Assembly: GCA_030681145.1 (NCBI GenBank)
Contig: JAUXXK010000106.1
Span: forward strand, 1-7,072
Direction: 5' to 3'
Source: Methanobacteriaceae archaeon
GTDB taxonomy: Archaea; Methanobacteriota; Methanobacteria; Methanobacteriales; Methanobacteriaceae
Length of the DNA stretch: 7,072 nt
Shown: piece after piece, positions 1 through 6,739 of the stretch
Position numbering within the stretch: the first letter of the stretch is position 1
Layout: each line of letters begins with the position of its first letter
Translations under genes and position numbers: made by a program
Notes under the pieces: model-generated
What the model was told of the DNA's origin: nothing
The model's database searches: none
The model's input: the letters and a program-made list of their open reading frames with translations, nothing else

Positions 1-1
1 A

Positions 2-571
2 GCAGATTACAGGCCACCTATAAAACGTGGGGACATTATATATGCCCTTAATAGTAATCCGGACGTTATTGTGATTATTGACGGCGTATTCCATCAAGAA
101 CCTGCCGTTTCCCATCGCGAAATACTTGAGGCCATTAAAAGAGGAGTTAAAGTAGTGGGCGCATCAAGTATGGGTGCTTTAAGAGCATCAGAACTGGATG
201 ATATGGGGATGATAGGCATAGGTTATGTCTATAAACAATACAAAAGTGGATCTGTAGAATCAGATGATGACGTGGCAGTAATATTAAATCCAAAAACATA
301 CCAGCAACTTTCAGACTCATTAATAAGTATCAATTACAATTTAAAAAAAGCCCATGATCACGGGATTTTATCAGAATCAGAGCTCCTTATAATGCGTGAT
401 GTGTCCAAATCTATTTATTATCCAAAAAGAAGCTATGAAAAGATTTTTAAAGATTCTAATTTGGATGAAAAAATAATTGATTCTCTTAAAAAGTTTATTA
501 TTGAACATGGCTGTGATGTAAAAAGAAATGACGCCATTGAAGTTTTAAATTATGTTAAAACTAATTTTTAG
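2..571 (+). CDS. tfuA: TfuA-like protein, McrA-glycine thioamidation (5' partial)
   Basis: The reading frame is open from base 2 to the TAG at 569-571, so the gene enters from outside the window; a GTG at 71 is internal, because family-like sequence (ADYRPPIKRGDI) precedes it. 189 residues are visible, and from the family about 25-30 N-terminal residues are probably missing. TfuA hallmarks seen are the IIDGVF stretch, a His-Arg-Glu-Ile segment, the conserved GASSMGALRASEL core and the DDDVAV motif. TfuA proteins work with YcaO ATP-dependent cyclodehydratases; in methanogens the pair is needed to convert a glycine of the methyl-coenzyme M reductase alpha subunit into thioglycine. TfuA is thought to deliver or handle sulfur. 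A ycaO gene would be expected just upstream or elsewhere in the genome, but it is not visible here. The next gene, on the same strand, is a LarE-like sulfur transferase, which fits a sulfur theme. The family call is firm; the McrA role is inferred from the likely methanogen host. Confidence 0.88.
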   Translation, partial: ADYRPPIKRGDIIYALNSNPDVIVIIDGVFHQEPAVSHREILEAIKRGVKVVGASSMGALRASELDDMGMIGIGYVYKQYKSGSVESDDDVAVILNPKTYQQLSDSLISINYNLKKAHDHGILSESELLIMRDVSKSIYYPKRSYEKIFKDSNLDEKIIDSLKKFIIEHGCDVKRNDAIEVLNYVKTNF

Positions 572-606
572 AAAATTAAATATTTATTAATTATGATATG
601 ATATTG

Positions 607-630
607 ATTTATAATTAAAAATTTATAATT
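607..630 (+). promoter_or_regulatory. Tandem box A-like repeat, likely promoter of the larE-like gene
   Basis: A perfect 10-base direct repeat (atttataatt at 607-616 and 621-630, 4 bases apart) contains two copies of TTTATAAT, close to the archaeal TATA element TTTATATA. The second copy lies about 38 bases before the ATG at 664. Initiation some 25 bases downstream would give a short leader of about 13 bases holding the GGTG ribosome binding site at 653-656. The background is very AT-rich, so one or both copies may be chance. Confidence 0.4.
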
Positions 631-652
631 CTGCAAATTTAATAAAAGATAT

Positions 653-656
653 GGTG
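653..656 (+). promoter_or_regulatory. Ribosome binding site (GGTG) of the larE-like gene
   Basis: GGTG lies 7 bases before the ATG at 664 and 13 bases before the alternative ATG at 670. The spacing favours 664 as the start. Confidence 0.5.
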
Positions 657-663
657 TTTTCCC

Positions 664-1716
664 ATGCAAATGGTAAAAAAAATAGAGGAAGTCAAAAAAG
701 AAATTGAAAATAAAAAAATAATCATTGCATTTTCTGGAGGTGCAGACAGTACATTTTTAGCAAAAATTGCCTCCGAAGTAAATGGAGACTTTCTTTTAGT
801 CACTATTGATAACGGAATGCTGGCCAAAGATTGTATTAATAATGTTAAAAAAATCGCGAATGAAATGGGAATTAAACATCAAATTATTAATGAAAATTTC
901 ATAGAAGATCCTGCTTTCAAAGAAAATACTTCAAATCGATGTTTTATTTGTAAAAATAAAATGTATAAAAAGCTAGAAGAGATAGCAAAAAAAGAAAGTT
1001 TTCCAGACATAGCTGATGGAACCAATATAAGTGATTTACTTGAAGATCGACCAGGAATAATGGTTAATTATCAAAAAAATATTATAAGCCCTCTTGTTAA
1101 AGCAGGAATAAGGCGAGAAGATGTTTTAGAATATTTAAAAGAACATGAAATTAATTATTCCAATAATACCACTTGTATGGCTACCAGAATAGCCACAGGC
1201 GAAGAAATAACGAACAAAAAAATAAACCAGATTTCCTATGCCGAATCACTGGTAAAAAATCTCTCAAAGAATAACATAGTTCGGGTTAGAGCACAAGATG
1301 GTTTAGCACGTATTGAAGTGATGAATATTGAACCTCTTTTAAATTCAAATATTTTAAAGCATCTTGATGCTGAACTAAAGGCCGTGGGTTTTGAAAAGGT
1401 TGCTCTGGATATTGGAAGTTCAAGTAAAGAAAAAAATGATCTAGTTGTTTACAAACCATGCAAGGATGAAAAAAATAAAATAATGTTTGAAACAACACTC
1501 CCCTATGAAATTGATATTAAAAATACTTGTAGTCAACTGCAAAATTTGGGGAAATTAAAGTGTTCAGAAGCAATGGGTATTGCAATGTGCGAAATTGATG
1601 GTCAAAATATTACTGTTTTTAAAAATGGTAAAATATTTGCACGTAAAGTTCAAGGCAAGGATGATGCCGAAAAACTTTTAATTAAAGTTTTACCTCGAAT
1701 TAGGAGAATTATATAA
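664..1716 (+). CDS. larE: LarE-family ATP-dependent sulfur transferase with C-terminal extension
   Basis: This is a 350-residue PP-loop ATPase. SGGADS at 24-29 is the ATP-pyrophosphatase P-loop; NRCFICK at 91-97, the DGTN motif at 118-121 and the CMATRIATG segment from Cys171 are typical of LarE, which adenylates a substrate carboxylate and inserts sulfur. Cys171 sits about where the sacrificial cysteine of Lactobacillus LarE (Cys176) lies. Some LarE homologues instead hold a [4Fe-4S] cluster on three cysteines, and Cys93, Cys96 and Cys171 would be the candidates here (inference). Ordinary LarE is about 270 residues and this one matches to about residue 250. The remaining 100 residues are an extra domain with Cys289, Cys300 and Cys309 that I do not recognise. 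No larA, larB or larC is nearby, so lactate racemase cofactor synthesis is not supported locally. The neighbour tfuA, 92 bases upstream on the same strand, suggests another sulfur-insertion role. The substrate is unknown. Confidence 0.85.
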   Translation: MQMVKKIEEVKKEIENKKIIIAFSGGADSTFLAKIASEVNGDFLLVTIDNGMLAKDCINNVKKIANEMGIKHQIINENFIEDPAFKENTSNRCFICKNKMYKKLEEIAKKESFPDIADGTNISDLLEDRPGIMVNYQKNIISPLVKAGIRREDVLEYLKEHEINYSNNTTCMATRIATGEEITNKKINQISYAESLVKNLSKNNIVRVRAQDGLARIEVMNIEPLLNSNILKHLDAELKAVGFEKVALDIGSSSKEKNDLVVYKPCKDEKNKIMFETTLPYEIDIKNTCSQLQNLGKLKCSEAMGIAMCEIDGQNITVFKNGKIFARKVQGKDDAEKLLIKVLPRIRRII

Positions 1717-1781
1717 GTTTTATGCAATTTAATCAATATAGATATATAATAAATTTGAATGAAAATTGAGAATAATTGACA

Positions 1782-1812
1782 ATTGATTAACAATCAATGA
1801 TGTTAATTGATT
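1782..1812. repeat. Three-arm inverted repeat in a convergent intergenic region
   Basis: ATTGATT at 1782-1788 and AATCAAT at 1792-1798 form a perfect 7-base inverted repeat with a 3-base loop. A second ATTGATT at 1806-1812 can pair with the same middle arm across a 7-base loop, so two mutually exclusive hairpins are possible. The repeat lies between the ends of the larE-like gene (+) and the gene ending at 1858 (-), in a 141-base gap. It could assist 3' end formation for either gene, but it is AT-rich and lacks a clear U-tract, so chance is possible. Confidence 0.35.
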
Positions 1813-1857
1813 ACATCGGTTCAAGGAAATAATAGAAAAAGAGAATATTAACTCCAA

Positions 1858-2280
1858 TTATAGTGTCTTTCTCACATTTTCTTCCATCTTTCTTCTAAAG
1901 CTGGTTAACCTAGAAAGGGAACCCCTATCATCCGGGCCTTCCAGAACCAAAAAATCCCCAATCAATTCCACTTCTGTTTGATCTGCGTAAATTTCATTAA
2001 ATGATATAGTAATTAAGGAAGATTCTTCCAATAAGTCATTTGTTTCTAGCAAATAATCAATTAAAATTTCATTATGGGGAAAAACATCATAGATAGCAAT
2101 TTTTATCACATTATCCAGTAATTCCATGAAGGTTTCCATTGCTGGGAACCCTTGCCACCAACAGTAGGCCCATAGAAGTTTTAACTGAATGTCTCTAATA
2201 GAAACTTCACCCTGGTTTTTAGCAGCTATTTTTAATACACCTTGGGAAGCTGTGATTCTTAAAGTTATCTCGTTTCCCAT
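1858..2280 (-). CDS. Unrecognised 140-residue protein coupled to the CBS-domain gene
   Basis: I do not recognise this family. The protein is 140 residues, soluble-looking, with no signal peptide or convincing membrane segment. Residues about 1-30 look like beta strands (NEITLRITASQGVLKIAAKN). A Trp-rich centre follows, with WAYCWWQGF around 37-45, then an acidic, helical middle. The last 20 residues are basic (RRKMEENVRK). Its ATG follows the TAA of the four-CBS-domain gene by a single base (TAATATG) and has no good ribosome binding site of its own, so it is probably translated by coupling or re-initiation and made together with the CBS protein. That makes it a candidate partner or effector of the CBS sensor; this is inference from position only. 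The gene is probably real because it fills its interval, keeps the operon strand and has non-random composition. Confidence 0.72.
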   Translation of the reverse strand: MGNEITLRITASQGVLKIAAKNQGEVSIRDIQLKLLWAYCWWQGFPAMETFMELLDNVIKIAIYDVFPHNEILIDYLLETNDLLEESSLITISFNEIYADQTEVELIGDFLVLEGPDDRGSLSRLTSFRRKMEENVRKTL

Positions 2281-2281
2281 A

Positions 2282-3118
<837 letters not shown>

Positions 3119-3123
3119 CATTA

Positions 3124-3127
3124 CACC
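3124..3127 (-). promoter_or_regulatory. Ribosome binding site (GGTG) deciding the CBS gene start
   Basis: Read on the - strand, GGTG stands 2 bases from the ATG at 3121 and 5 bases from the ATG at 3118. The second spacing is the usable one, so translation most likely begins at 3118 (MLVKDIMSDE). Confidence 0.5.
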
Positions 3128-3150
3128 AACTAACAGTTTATTAAATTTGG

Positions 3151-3160
3151 ATTATATAAA
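3151..3160 (-). promoter_or_regulatory. Archaeal box A (TATA element) of the CBS gene
   Basis: TTTATATAAT on the - strand matches the archaeal TATA consensus closely. It lies in the 57-base gap between the usp stop and the CBS start. Initiation about 25 bases downstream (near 3130) would give a leader of roughly 12 bases containing the GGTG site. This suggests that the CBS and 140-residue genes can be transcribed independently of usp. Confidence 0.55.
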
Positions 3161-3175
3161 ATCAATTAATATTTA

Positions 3176-3607
3176 TTAATGAACAACTAGAACCGGGCAT
3201 ATTGCAGATCGTACCACCTTTTCAGCTACGCTTCCCAGGAGGAACCTATCAAGTCCATGCTTTCCAGAAGTTCCAATTACCACCAAATCTACTTTTTCTT
3301 CTTTGATTACGCCTAAAGTTACATCTGCAGGAGATCCTTCCTCAATTTTTAAAGTAATCTTAATATTGGGATCCTCTTCTTTGAGTACATCACCTATATT
3401 TTCCAGAGATTTATGGGCTTCTTCCTGGAGCATTTCTTTAATACGGACAATAACATCATCTAATGGAAGTCCAACTAATGAAGAAGTATCTGTGACACTT
3501 AAAGCGATTATTTCGGCTCCGCTTTCTTTAGCAATCCACATAGCATGTTTTGCAGCCTTATTAGAATATTCAGAACCATCGGTAGGTAGTAAAATTTTTT
3601 TATACAT
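3176..3607 (-). CDS. Universal stress protein (UspA family, ATP-binding type)
   Basis: The 143-residue single-domain Usp begins with the family-typical MYKKILLPTDGSEYS. The nucleotide-binding motif G-x2-G-x9-G-S is intact (Gly112, Gly115, Gly125, Ser126, within IGTSGKHG and LLGS), as in ATP-binding MJ0577, so ATP binding is expected. Asp10 in the LPTDGS segment is the usual adenine-side residue. Usp proteins are cytoplasmic dimers and their exact output is unknown. A longer frame from a GTG at 3616 is possible, but that GTG lies inside the strong ribosome binding site GAGGTGA (3619-3613), so the ATG at 3607, 5 bases after that site, is the start. The same site overlaps the TGA stop of the upstream amidohydrolase, which implies co-transcription and coupled translation. 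The gene precedes a CBS protein, another adenine-nucleotide binder. Confidence 0.93.
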   Translation of the reverse strand: MYKKILLPTDGSEYSNKAAKHAMWIAKESGAEIIALSVTDTSSLVGLPLDDVIVRIKEMLQEEAHKSLENIGDVLKEEDPNIKITLKIEEGSPADVTLGVIKEEKVDLVVIGTSGKHGLDRFLLGSVAEKVVRSAICPVLVVH

Positions 3608-3612
3608 TAAAC

Positions 3613-3619
3613 TCACCTC
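3613..3619 (-). promoter_or_regulatory. Strong ribosome binding site of usp overlapping the upstream stop codon
   Basis: GAGGTGA on the - strand ends with the TGA stop of the amidohydrolase gene (3615-3613) and stands 5 bases before the usp ATG at 3607. It decides the usp start and rules out the GTG at 3616. Confidence 0.75.
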
Positions 3620-4770
3620 ATATATACTATCTTACCTTTTCTAATTAGATATATTATATTTTTCGATTCAGTTCTATTTATAATCGAAAGCCATGGATTT
3701 TTAGATAACTTATTTACAACCATGATATCCGCAACAGAACCCTCCTGTATAATTCCTATGTTCTGCCCCATTATGGTGGAAAAATTAGTTGTGGCCATTT
3801 TTAAAATTTCTAGGGGAGATAAATATTCTTTAGAAAATCCTCTAGCCATTTTAAGGGCATAATCCATCTCACGGAACATATTAGGAGAATTAAACATTAA
3901 ATTATCTGTTCCCAAAAGAAGGTTTAAGTTATTTGATACCATGTTCTTTAGTGGTGGAATTCCCACAGAAAGGATGCCATTGGAACGGGGGCAACATACC
4001 ACAGAAGCATTACTGGAATATATTAACCCTATATCTTTTTTTTGAGGATAAGTGAGGTGTACTAATAATTTAAATCCGCTTTTGATGGCCCTTTCCACTT
4101 CACTTTTACCTGTTTTATCTAATGATTCTTTTTGAACTTTTTCATGCTCGGCCACATGAATAGAAGCTATTTTTTCTTTTTTTGCGCATTCTTCGGTTAT
4201 TATCCCGGCGGTTTGATCTGTTATCTCTCCAAAACCACTAGGCGCTATACCGTCACAATATTTTAAAAGATTTTTAACAGCGCTTCTGGTTTCTTTCTCT
4301 TCAGCATCCGGATTAAACATTATAGGATCTCTTCCTAGCACAATCTTGTTAATAGGTATATCCTTGGATGCATTTTGCAATAGTTTTACGCCTTCCACAC
4401 CACCTTCCCGATAATCTATAAATGTAGTGGTCCCAGTATCAAGCATTTCCCACATAGAAATTTTCATGAATTCTATTAAATCAGAAGAAGAAGTTTCCGA
4501 GAGTATTTGGTGTTTTAATCCATTAGGAGGTTTTACTATTTCATCAATATTTTTTCCATCACCCACATCCATGGCAACCGAATCTCCAATATGAGTATGA
4601 GAGTTTATTAAAGAAGGCAGTACAATTGAACCACTGGCATCTATTTTATTTTTGCATAAAACCTTTTTTTTGGTGATTTCCTGAATATGATCATCTTCGA
4701 TAATCAGATTAACCTTTTCAGGTTTTAAATCTCTTCCTCTGAGTACCATGCCATTCTCTATTACCAGCAT
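3613..4770 (-). CDS. Amidohydrolase-superfamily deaminase/chlorohydrolase-like enzyme
   Basis: The 385-residue metal-dependent hydrolase has the superfamily layout. An N-terminal beta-sandwich piece (about 1-50) leads to a TIM barrel with SHTH (His58, His60) binding metal. HVAEH follows (His205, with Glu208 and His209 in place for substrate or catalysis), then His238 in LVHLT, CCPRSN at 259-264 and GTDN with Asp289. A C-terminal sandwich return closes the fold (GSVADIMVVN). This pattern fits the TrzA/AtzA, SAH/MTA and 5'-deoxyadenosine deaminase group and the archaeal 'chlorohydrolase' branch; it is cytosolic, with no signal peptide. It is shorter than DadD-type enzymes (about 420 residues), so the substrate should not be assumed; an aminopurine or other N-heterocycle is plausible. 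The ATG at 4770 has GAGG at 4781-4778, 7 bases upstream. It is the first gene of a likely operon with usp, 5 bases downstream. Confidence 0.87.
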   Translation of the reverse strand: MLVIENGMVLRGRDLKPEKVNLIIEDDHIQEITKKKVLCKNKIDASGSIVLPSLINSHTHIGDSVAMDVGDGKNIDEIVKPPNGLKHQILSETSSSDLIEFMKISMWEMLDTGTTTFIDYREGGVEGVKLLQNASKDIPINKIVLGRDPIMFNPDAEEKETRSAVKNLLKYCDGIAPSGFGEITDQTAGIITEECAKKEKIASIHVAEHEKVQKESLDKTGKSEVERAIKSGFKLLVHLTYPQKKDIGLIYSSNASVVCCPRSNGILSVGIPPLKNMVSNNLNLLLGTDNLMFNSPNMFREMDYALKMARGFSKEYLSPLEILKMATTNFSTIMGQNIGIIQEGSVADIMVVNKLSKNPWLSIINRTESKNIIYLIRKGKIVYMR

Positions 4771-4800
4771 ATAATTTCCTCATAAAATCATTATGAAAAC

Positions 4801-4808
4801 AAATAAAA
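4801..4808 (-). promoter_or_regulatory. Possible box A of the amidohydrolase gene
   Basis: The - strand reads TTTTATTT here, about 35 bases before the ATG at 4770. Initiation near 4780 would fit a short leader next to the GAGG site. The match to the archaeal TATA consensus is only partial. A 10-base palindrome, ttctgcagaa at 4814-4823, lies just upstream. Confidence 0.3.
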
Positions 4809-4880
4809 GCATTTTCTGCAGAATACATGAATAATGTTCTAGGTAATACTTGATTTTTAAATGGTTATAATTAATTTAAA

Positions 4881-4910
4881 TAAAAAAAAGCCAATATCTT
4901 TCAAAAAAAA
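4881..4910 (-). terminator. Double U-tract terminator after the secreted PKD protein gene
   Basis: Read on the - strand, T8 (4910-4903) begins directly after the TAA stop at 4911 and a second T8 (4889-4882) follows 13 bases later. Archaeal intrinsic termination relies on such oligo-U runs, without need of a hairpin. This separates the PKD gene from the amidohydrolase operon. Confidence 0.6.
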
Positions 4911-6569
4911 TTAGAATCTTCTAATATTATTCGATTCTTTCTTTTCAGATATTTTATTATAGTAGTCCACTTTTGCCTTTCCCTTGCGGTACTTGAATTT
5001 AGTTATTTTGACCGTTTTGTAGGAACCTTTTTTAAGAGATTTCACATAAACCTGCCTATACCTCTTACTAGAATATTTACCATTCCATATTCTTACATGG
5101 AAGCCTTTAGAATCCGCAGTGCCCATATTCTTAATTTTAACATATCTATTAGTTCCAGACTTTTTAGTAGAGACTATATAAAGATCTGGTTTTGGATTAC
5201 CAACTTTAACAGTCCGATAGTTAGTTCCAGTTTTTCCATACGAGTCTTTCGCAGCCAGTGTGACTTTGTAAAATCCTTCTCTATAAAAAGTATGATTTAC
5301 AACAGCACCTTTGCCAAAATTTCCATCGCCAAAATTCCAATCAAGCGATTTTACAGTGTCATTATAATCCTGGTCAAAAGATTTTGAGGTGAAAGTAGTT
5401 CTAGACTTAACGGCAGGATTAGATGATGATACTGTAAATTTAGCCACAGGAGCTCTGTTTTGAATACTTACAGTTTTATACGCCGTTGAAGTTTGATTTT
5501 TGTTATTGGTTACTTTGTGCATAACCTTATAATTTCCAAATGAGGTATAGTTATGATAAAAATTTTTAGGAGAATCAAATTCTAGCATTTTACTGCCATC
5601 GCCCAAGTCCCAAGTATATTTTACTATAGTTCCCACTACATCACAAGAGTAATCTGTAAATTTAACAGTTTGACCAATATAACTTTGAGCGGCAGTAAAT
5701 GCGGAAACCAATAAGTTATTTCTATCACCATTGTACCATGCTTCGGCTGCTATCGGATTATAAGCAGTAACTTGAGAAACAGAAGGAAATTTATAGCCTC
5801 CGTTACCTATAAAAGCAGCATCATGGTCAGAACTGTATCTTACATTGGTACCTTGATAATATTTATTATACTTAATTTTTTCTCCATCAAAAACTTTATT
5901 ATTGGCATCTTCAAAATTTGTGGCTCCTTTTAAAAAAGAGTTGATTATGCCACCACCATAATAAGCAGATGCATAATAATTGACCCCGCTTCCAAACATT
6001 CTGGCAAAATTATAAACAGTTTCGACAGGATTGGCTACTAAATAATTTCCAACATGACCCGTGGAAAAACAAGCATGATATAAAAAAGCAGCGCTGTTAT
6101 TTTTTAATGGGGCCTTGAATAAAGCTCCATTCCAGCCTTGTCTCATTTTATCCCCAATACCCCAAATATATTCATTTCCAGAATAATCATTGGATCTAGC
6201 ATATCCTACTAGAGAAAATGGTGGTTTGGCATATCCTCCCCTACCATTGTAATTTGTACCATAGTATCCACCATGGCCAATGTAAATTACTGCATCGGCA
6301 TTGTACATAGCTTTTAAAATATTTTTGGAAGTGGCTTGTTTTCCATATAATTCTACCAGTTTATTTCCAGTATATCCCTTGGCTTTAAGTTTAGCAGCTA
6401 TTGCTTTGGCATCAGTAAGATAGTTACTTGGCAGATCAGAACTTGGAGACCCAATAATAACAATATGGGCTTGAGCAGTCTGTACAGTGACCAAGCTATA
6501 AGTTAAAATAGAAAATAAGACGGTTAATGCAAGTAAAATGCTTTTTAATTGTTTTGATTTTCCATTCAT
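4911..6569 (-). CDS. Secreted protein: putative clan CD cysteine peptidase, two PKD domains, CARDB-like tail
   Basis: 552 residues. Residues 1-34 form a Sec signal peptide: basic start (MNGKSKQLK), hydrophobic core and an A-x-A site at 32-34. Residues about 35-260 resemble the caspase-like fold of clan CD: strand AVIYIGHGG with His99-Gly100, then strand AAFLYHACFSTG with Ala166-Cys167, the His-Gly ... Ala-Cys order seen in gingipains, clostripain and CHAT proteins. Cys167 is one of only two cysteines (the other is 309). PKD domain 1 is about 285-370 (WDLGDG at 320-325) and PKD 2 about 372-456 (WNFGDG at 411-416). Residues 460-550 resemble a CARDB adhesion domain and are rich in Lys/Arg, which could hold the protein on an anionic wall. 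No membrane anchor or pseudomurein-binding repeat is seen. PKD, secretion and gene calls are firm; the peptidase call rests on motifs only. The start at 6569 has AGGA 5 bases upstream. Confidence 0.85.
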   Translation of the reverse strand: MNGKSKQLKSILLALTVLFSILTYSLVTVQTAQAHIVIIGSPSSDLPSNYLTDAKAIAAKLKAKGYTGNKLVELYGKQATSKNILKAMYNADAVIYIGHGGYYGTNYNGRGGYAKPPFSLVGYARSNDYSGNEYIWGIGDKMRQGWNGALFKAPLKNNSAAFLYHACFSTGHVGNYLVANPVETVYNFARMFGSGVNYYASAYYGGGIINSFLKGATNFEDANNKVFDGEKIKYNKYYQGTNVRYSSDHDAAFIGNGGYKFPSVSQVTAYNPIAAEAWYNGDRNNLLVSAFTAAQSYIGQTVKFTDYSCDVVGTIVKYTWDLGDGSKMLEFDSPKNFYHNYTSFGNYKVMHKVTNNKNQTSTAYKTVSIQNRAPVAKFTVSSSNPAVKSRTTFTSKSFDQDYNDTVKSLDWNFGDGNFGKGAVVNHTFYREGFYKVTLAAKDSYGKTGTNYRTVKVGNPKPDLYIVSTKKSGTNRYVKIKNMGTADSKGFHVRIWNGKYSSKRYRQVYVKSLKKGSYKTVKITKFKYRKGKAKVDYYNKISEKKESNNIRRF

Positions 6570-6593
6570 AATAATCCTACATAATAATTATAA

Positions 6594-6616
6594 TTTATAT
6601 ATGGTTATAAAAATTT
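6594..6616 (-). promoter_or_regulatory. Likely promoter region of the secreted PKD protein gene
   Basis: Two box A-like elements are seen on the - strand, TTTTTATAACC (about 6616-6606) and ATATATAAA (6602-6594). The first is better placed for a leader that still contains the AGGA site at 6578-6575. The surrounding 170-base gap is extremely AT-rich and otherwise shows no gene, so the exact element is uncertain. Confidence 0.4.
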
Positions 6617-6715
6617 TTTTAATACAATACTATATTTAAAAAACACTATTAATAAATATATGTTTAACTATTTTGAATTATTAATTTTAATGATTATTAA
6701 TTAATTCGCAGATAG

Positions 6716-6732
6716 AAAAAAAATGGAAAAAA
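6716..6732 (-). terminator. U-tract terminator of carB
   Basis: On the - strand, T6 (6732-6727), CCA and T8 (6723-6716) follow the carB stop within 8-25 bases. This is the same paired oligo-U design as after the PKD gene and fits archaeal intrinsic termination. Confidence 0.6.
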
Positions 6733-6739
6733 TAAATAA

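Noticed and set aside
639..827. 62-residue open frame on the - strand over the larE start
   Set aside because: It lies antisense to the P-loop-coding region of the LarE-like gene and shows no family features; it is a shadow of the real gene.
1286..1498. 70-residue open frame on the - strand inside larE
   Set aside because: Antisense to clear LarE coding sequence, no recognisable motif.
664..1716. Lactate racemase nickel-pincer cofactor pathway
   Set aside because: Only the LarE-like gene is present; no larA, larB or larC is seen, so the pathway cannot be claimed from this window.
3303..3644. 113-residue open frame on the + strand over usp
   Set aside because: It is opposite a well-conserved Usp with an intact ATP motif; the Ser/Ile-rich translation is typical of antisense.
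5097..5387. 96-residue open frame on the + strand inside the PKD gene
   Set aside because: Opposite PKD2 and the CARDB-like domain, no motif, no ribosome binding site seen.
4861..6610. Exact decamer atggttataa at 4861-4870 and 6601-6610, both upstream of - strand genes
   Set aside because: Ten AT-rich bases shared twice in 7 kb, at different distances from their genes, are not convincing as a common operator.
6570..6739. Non-coding RNA or origin element in the most AT-rich gap
   Set aside because: Apart from the carB U-tracts and box A-like stretches it holds only imperfect AT-only inverted repeats, expected by chance at this composition.
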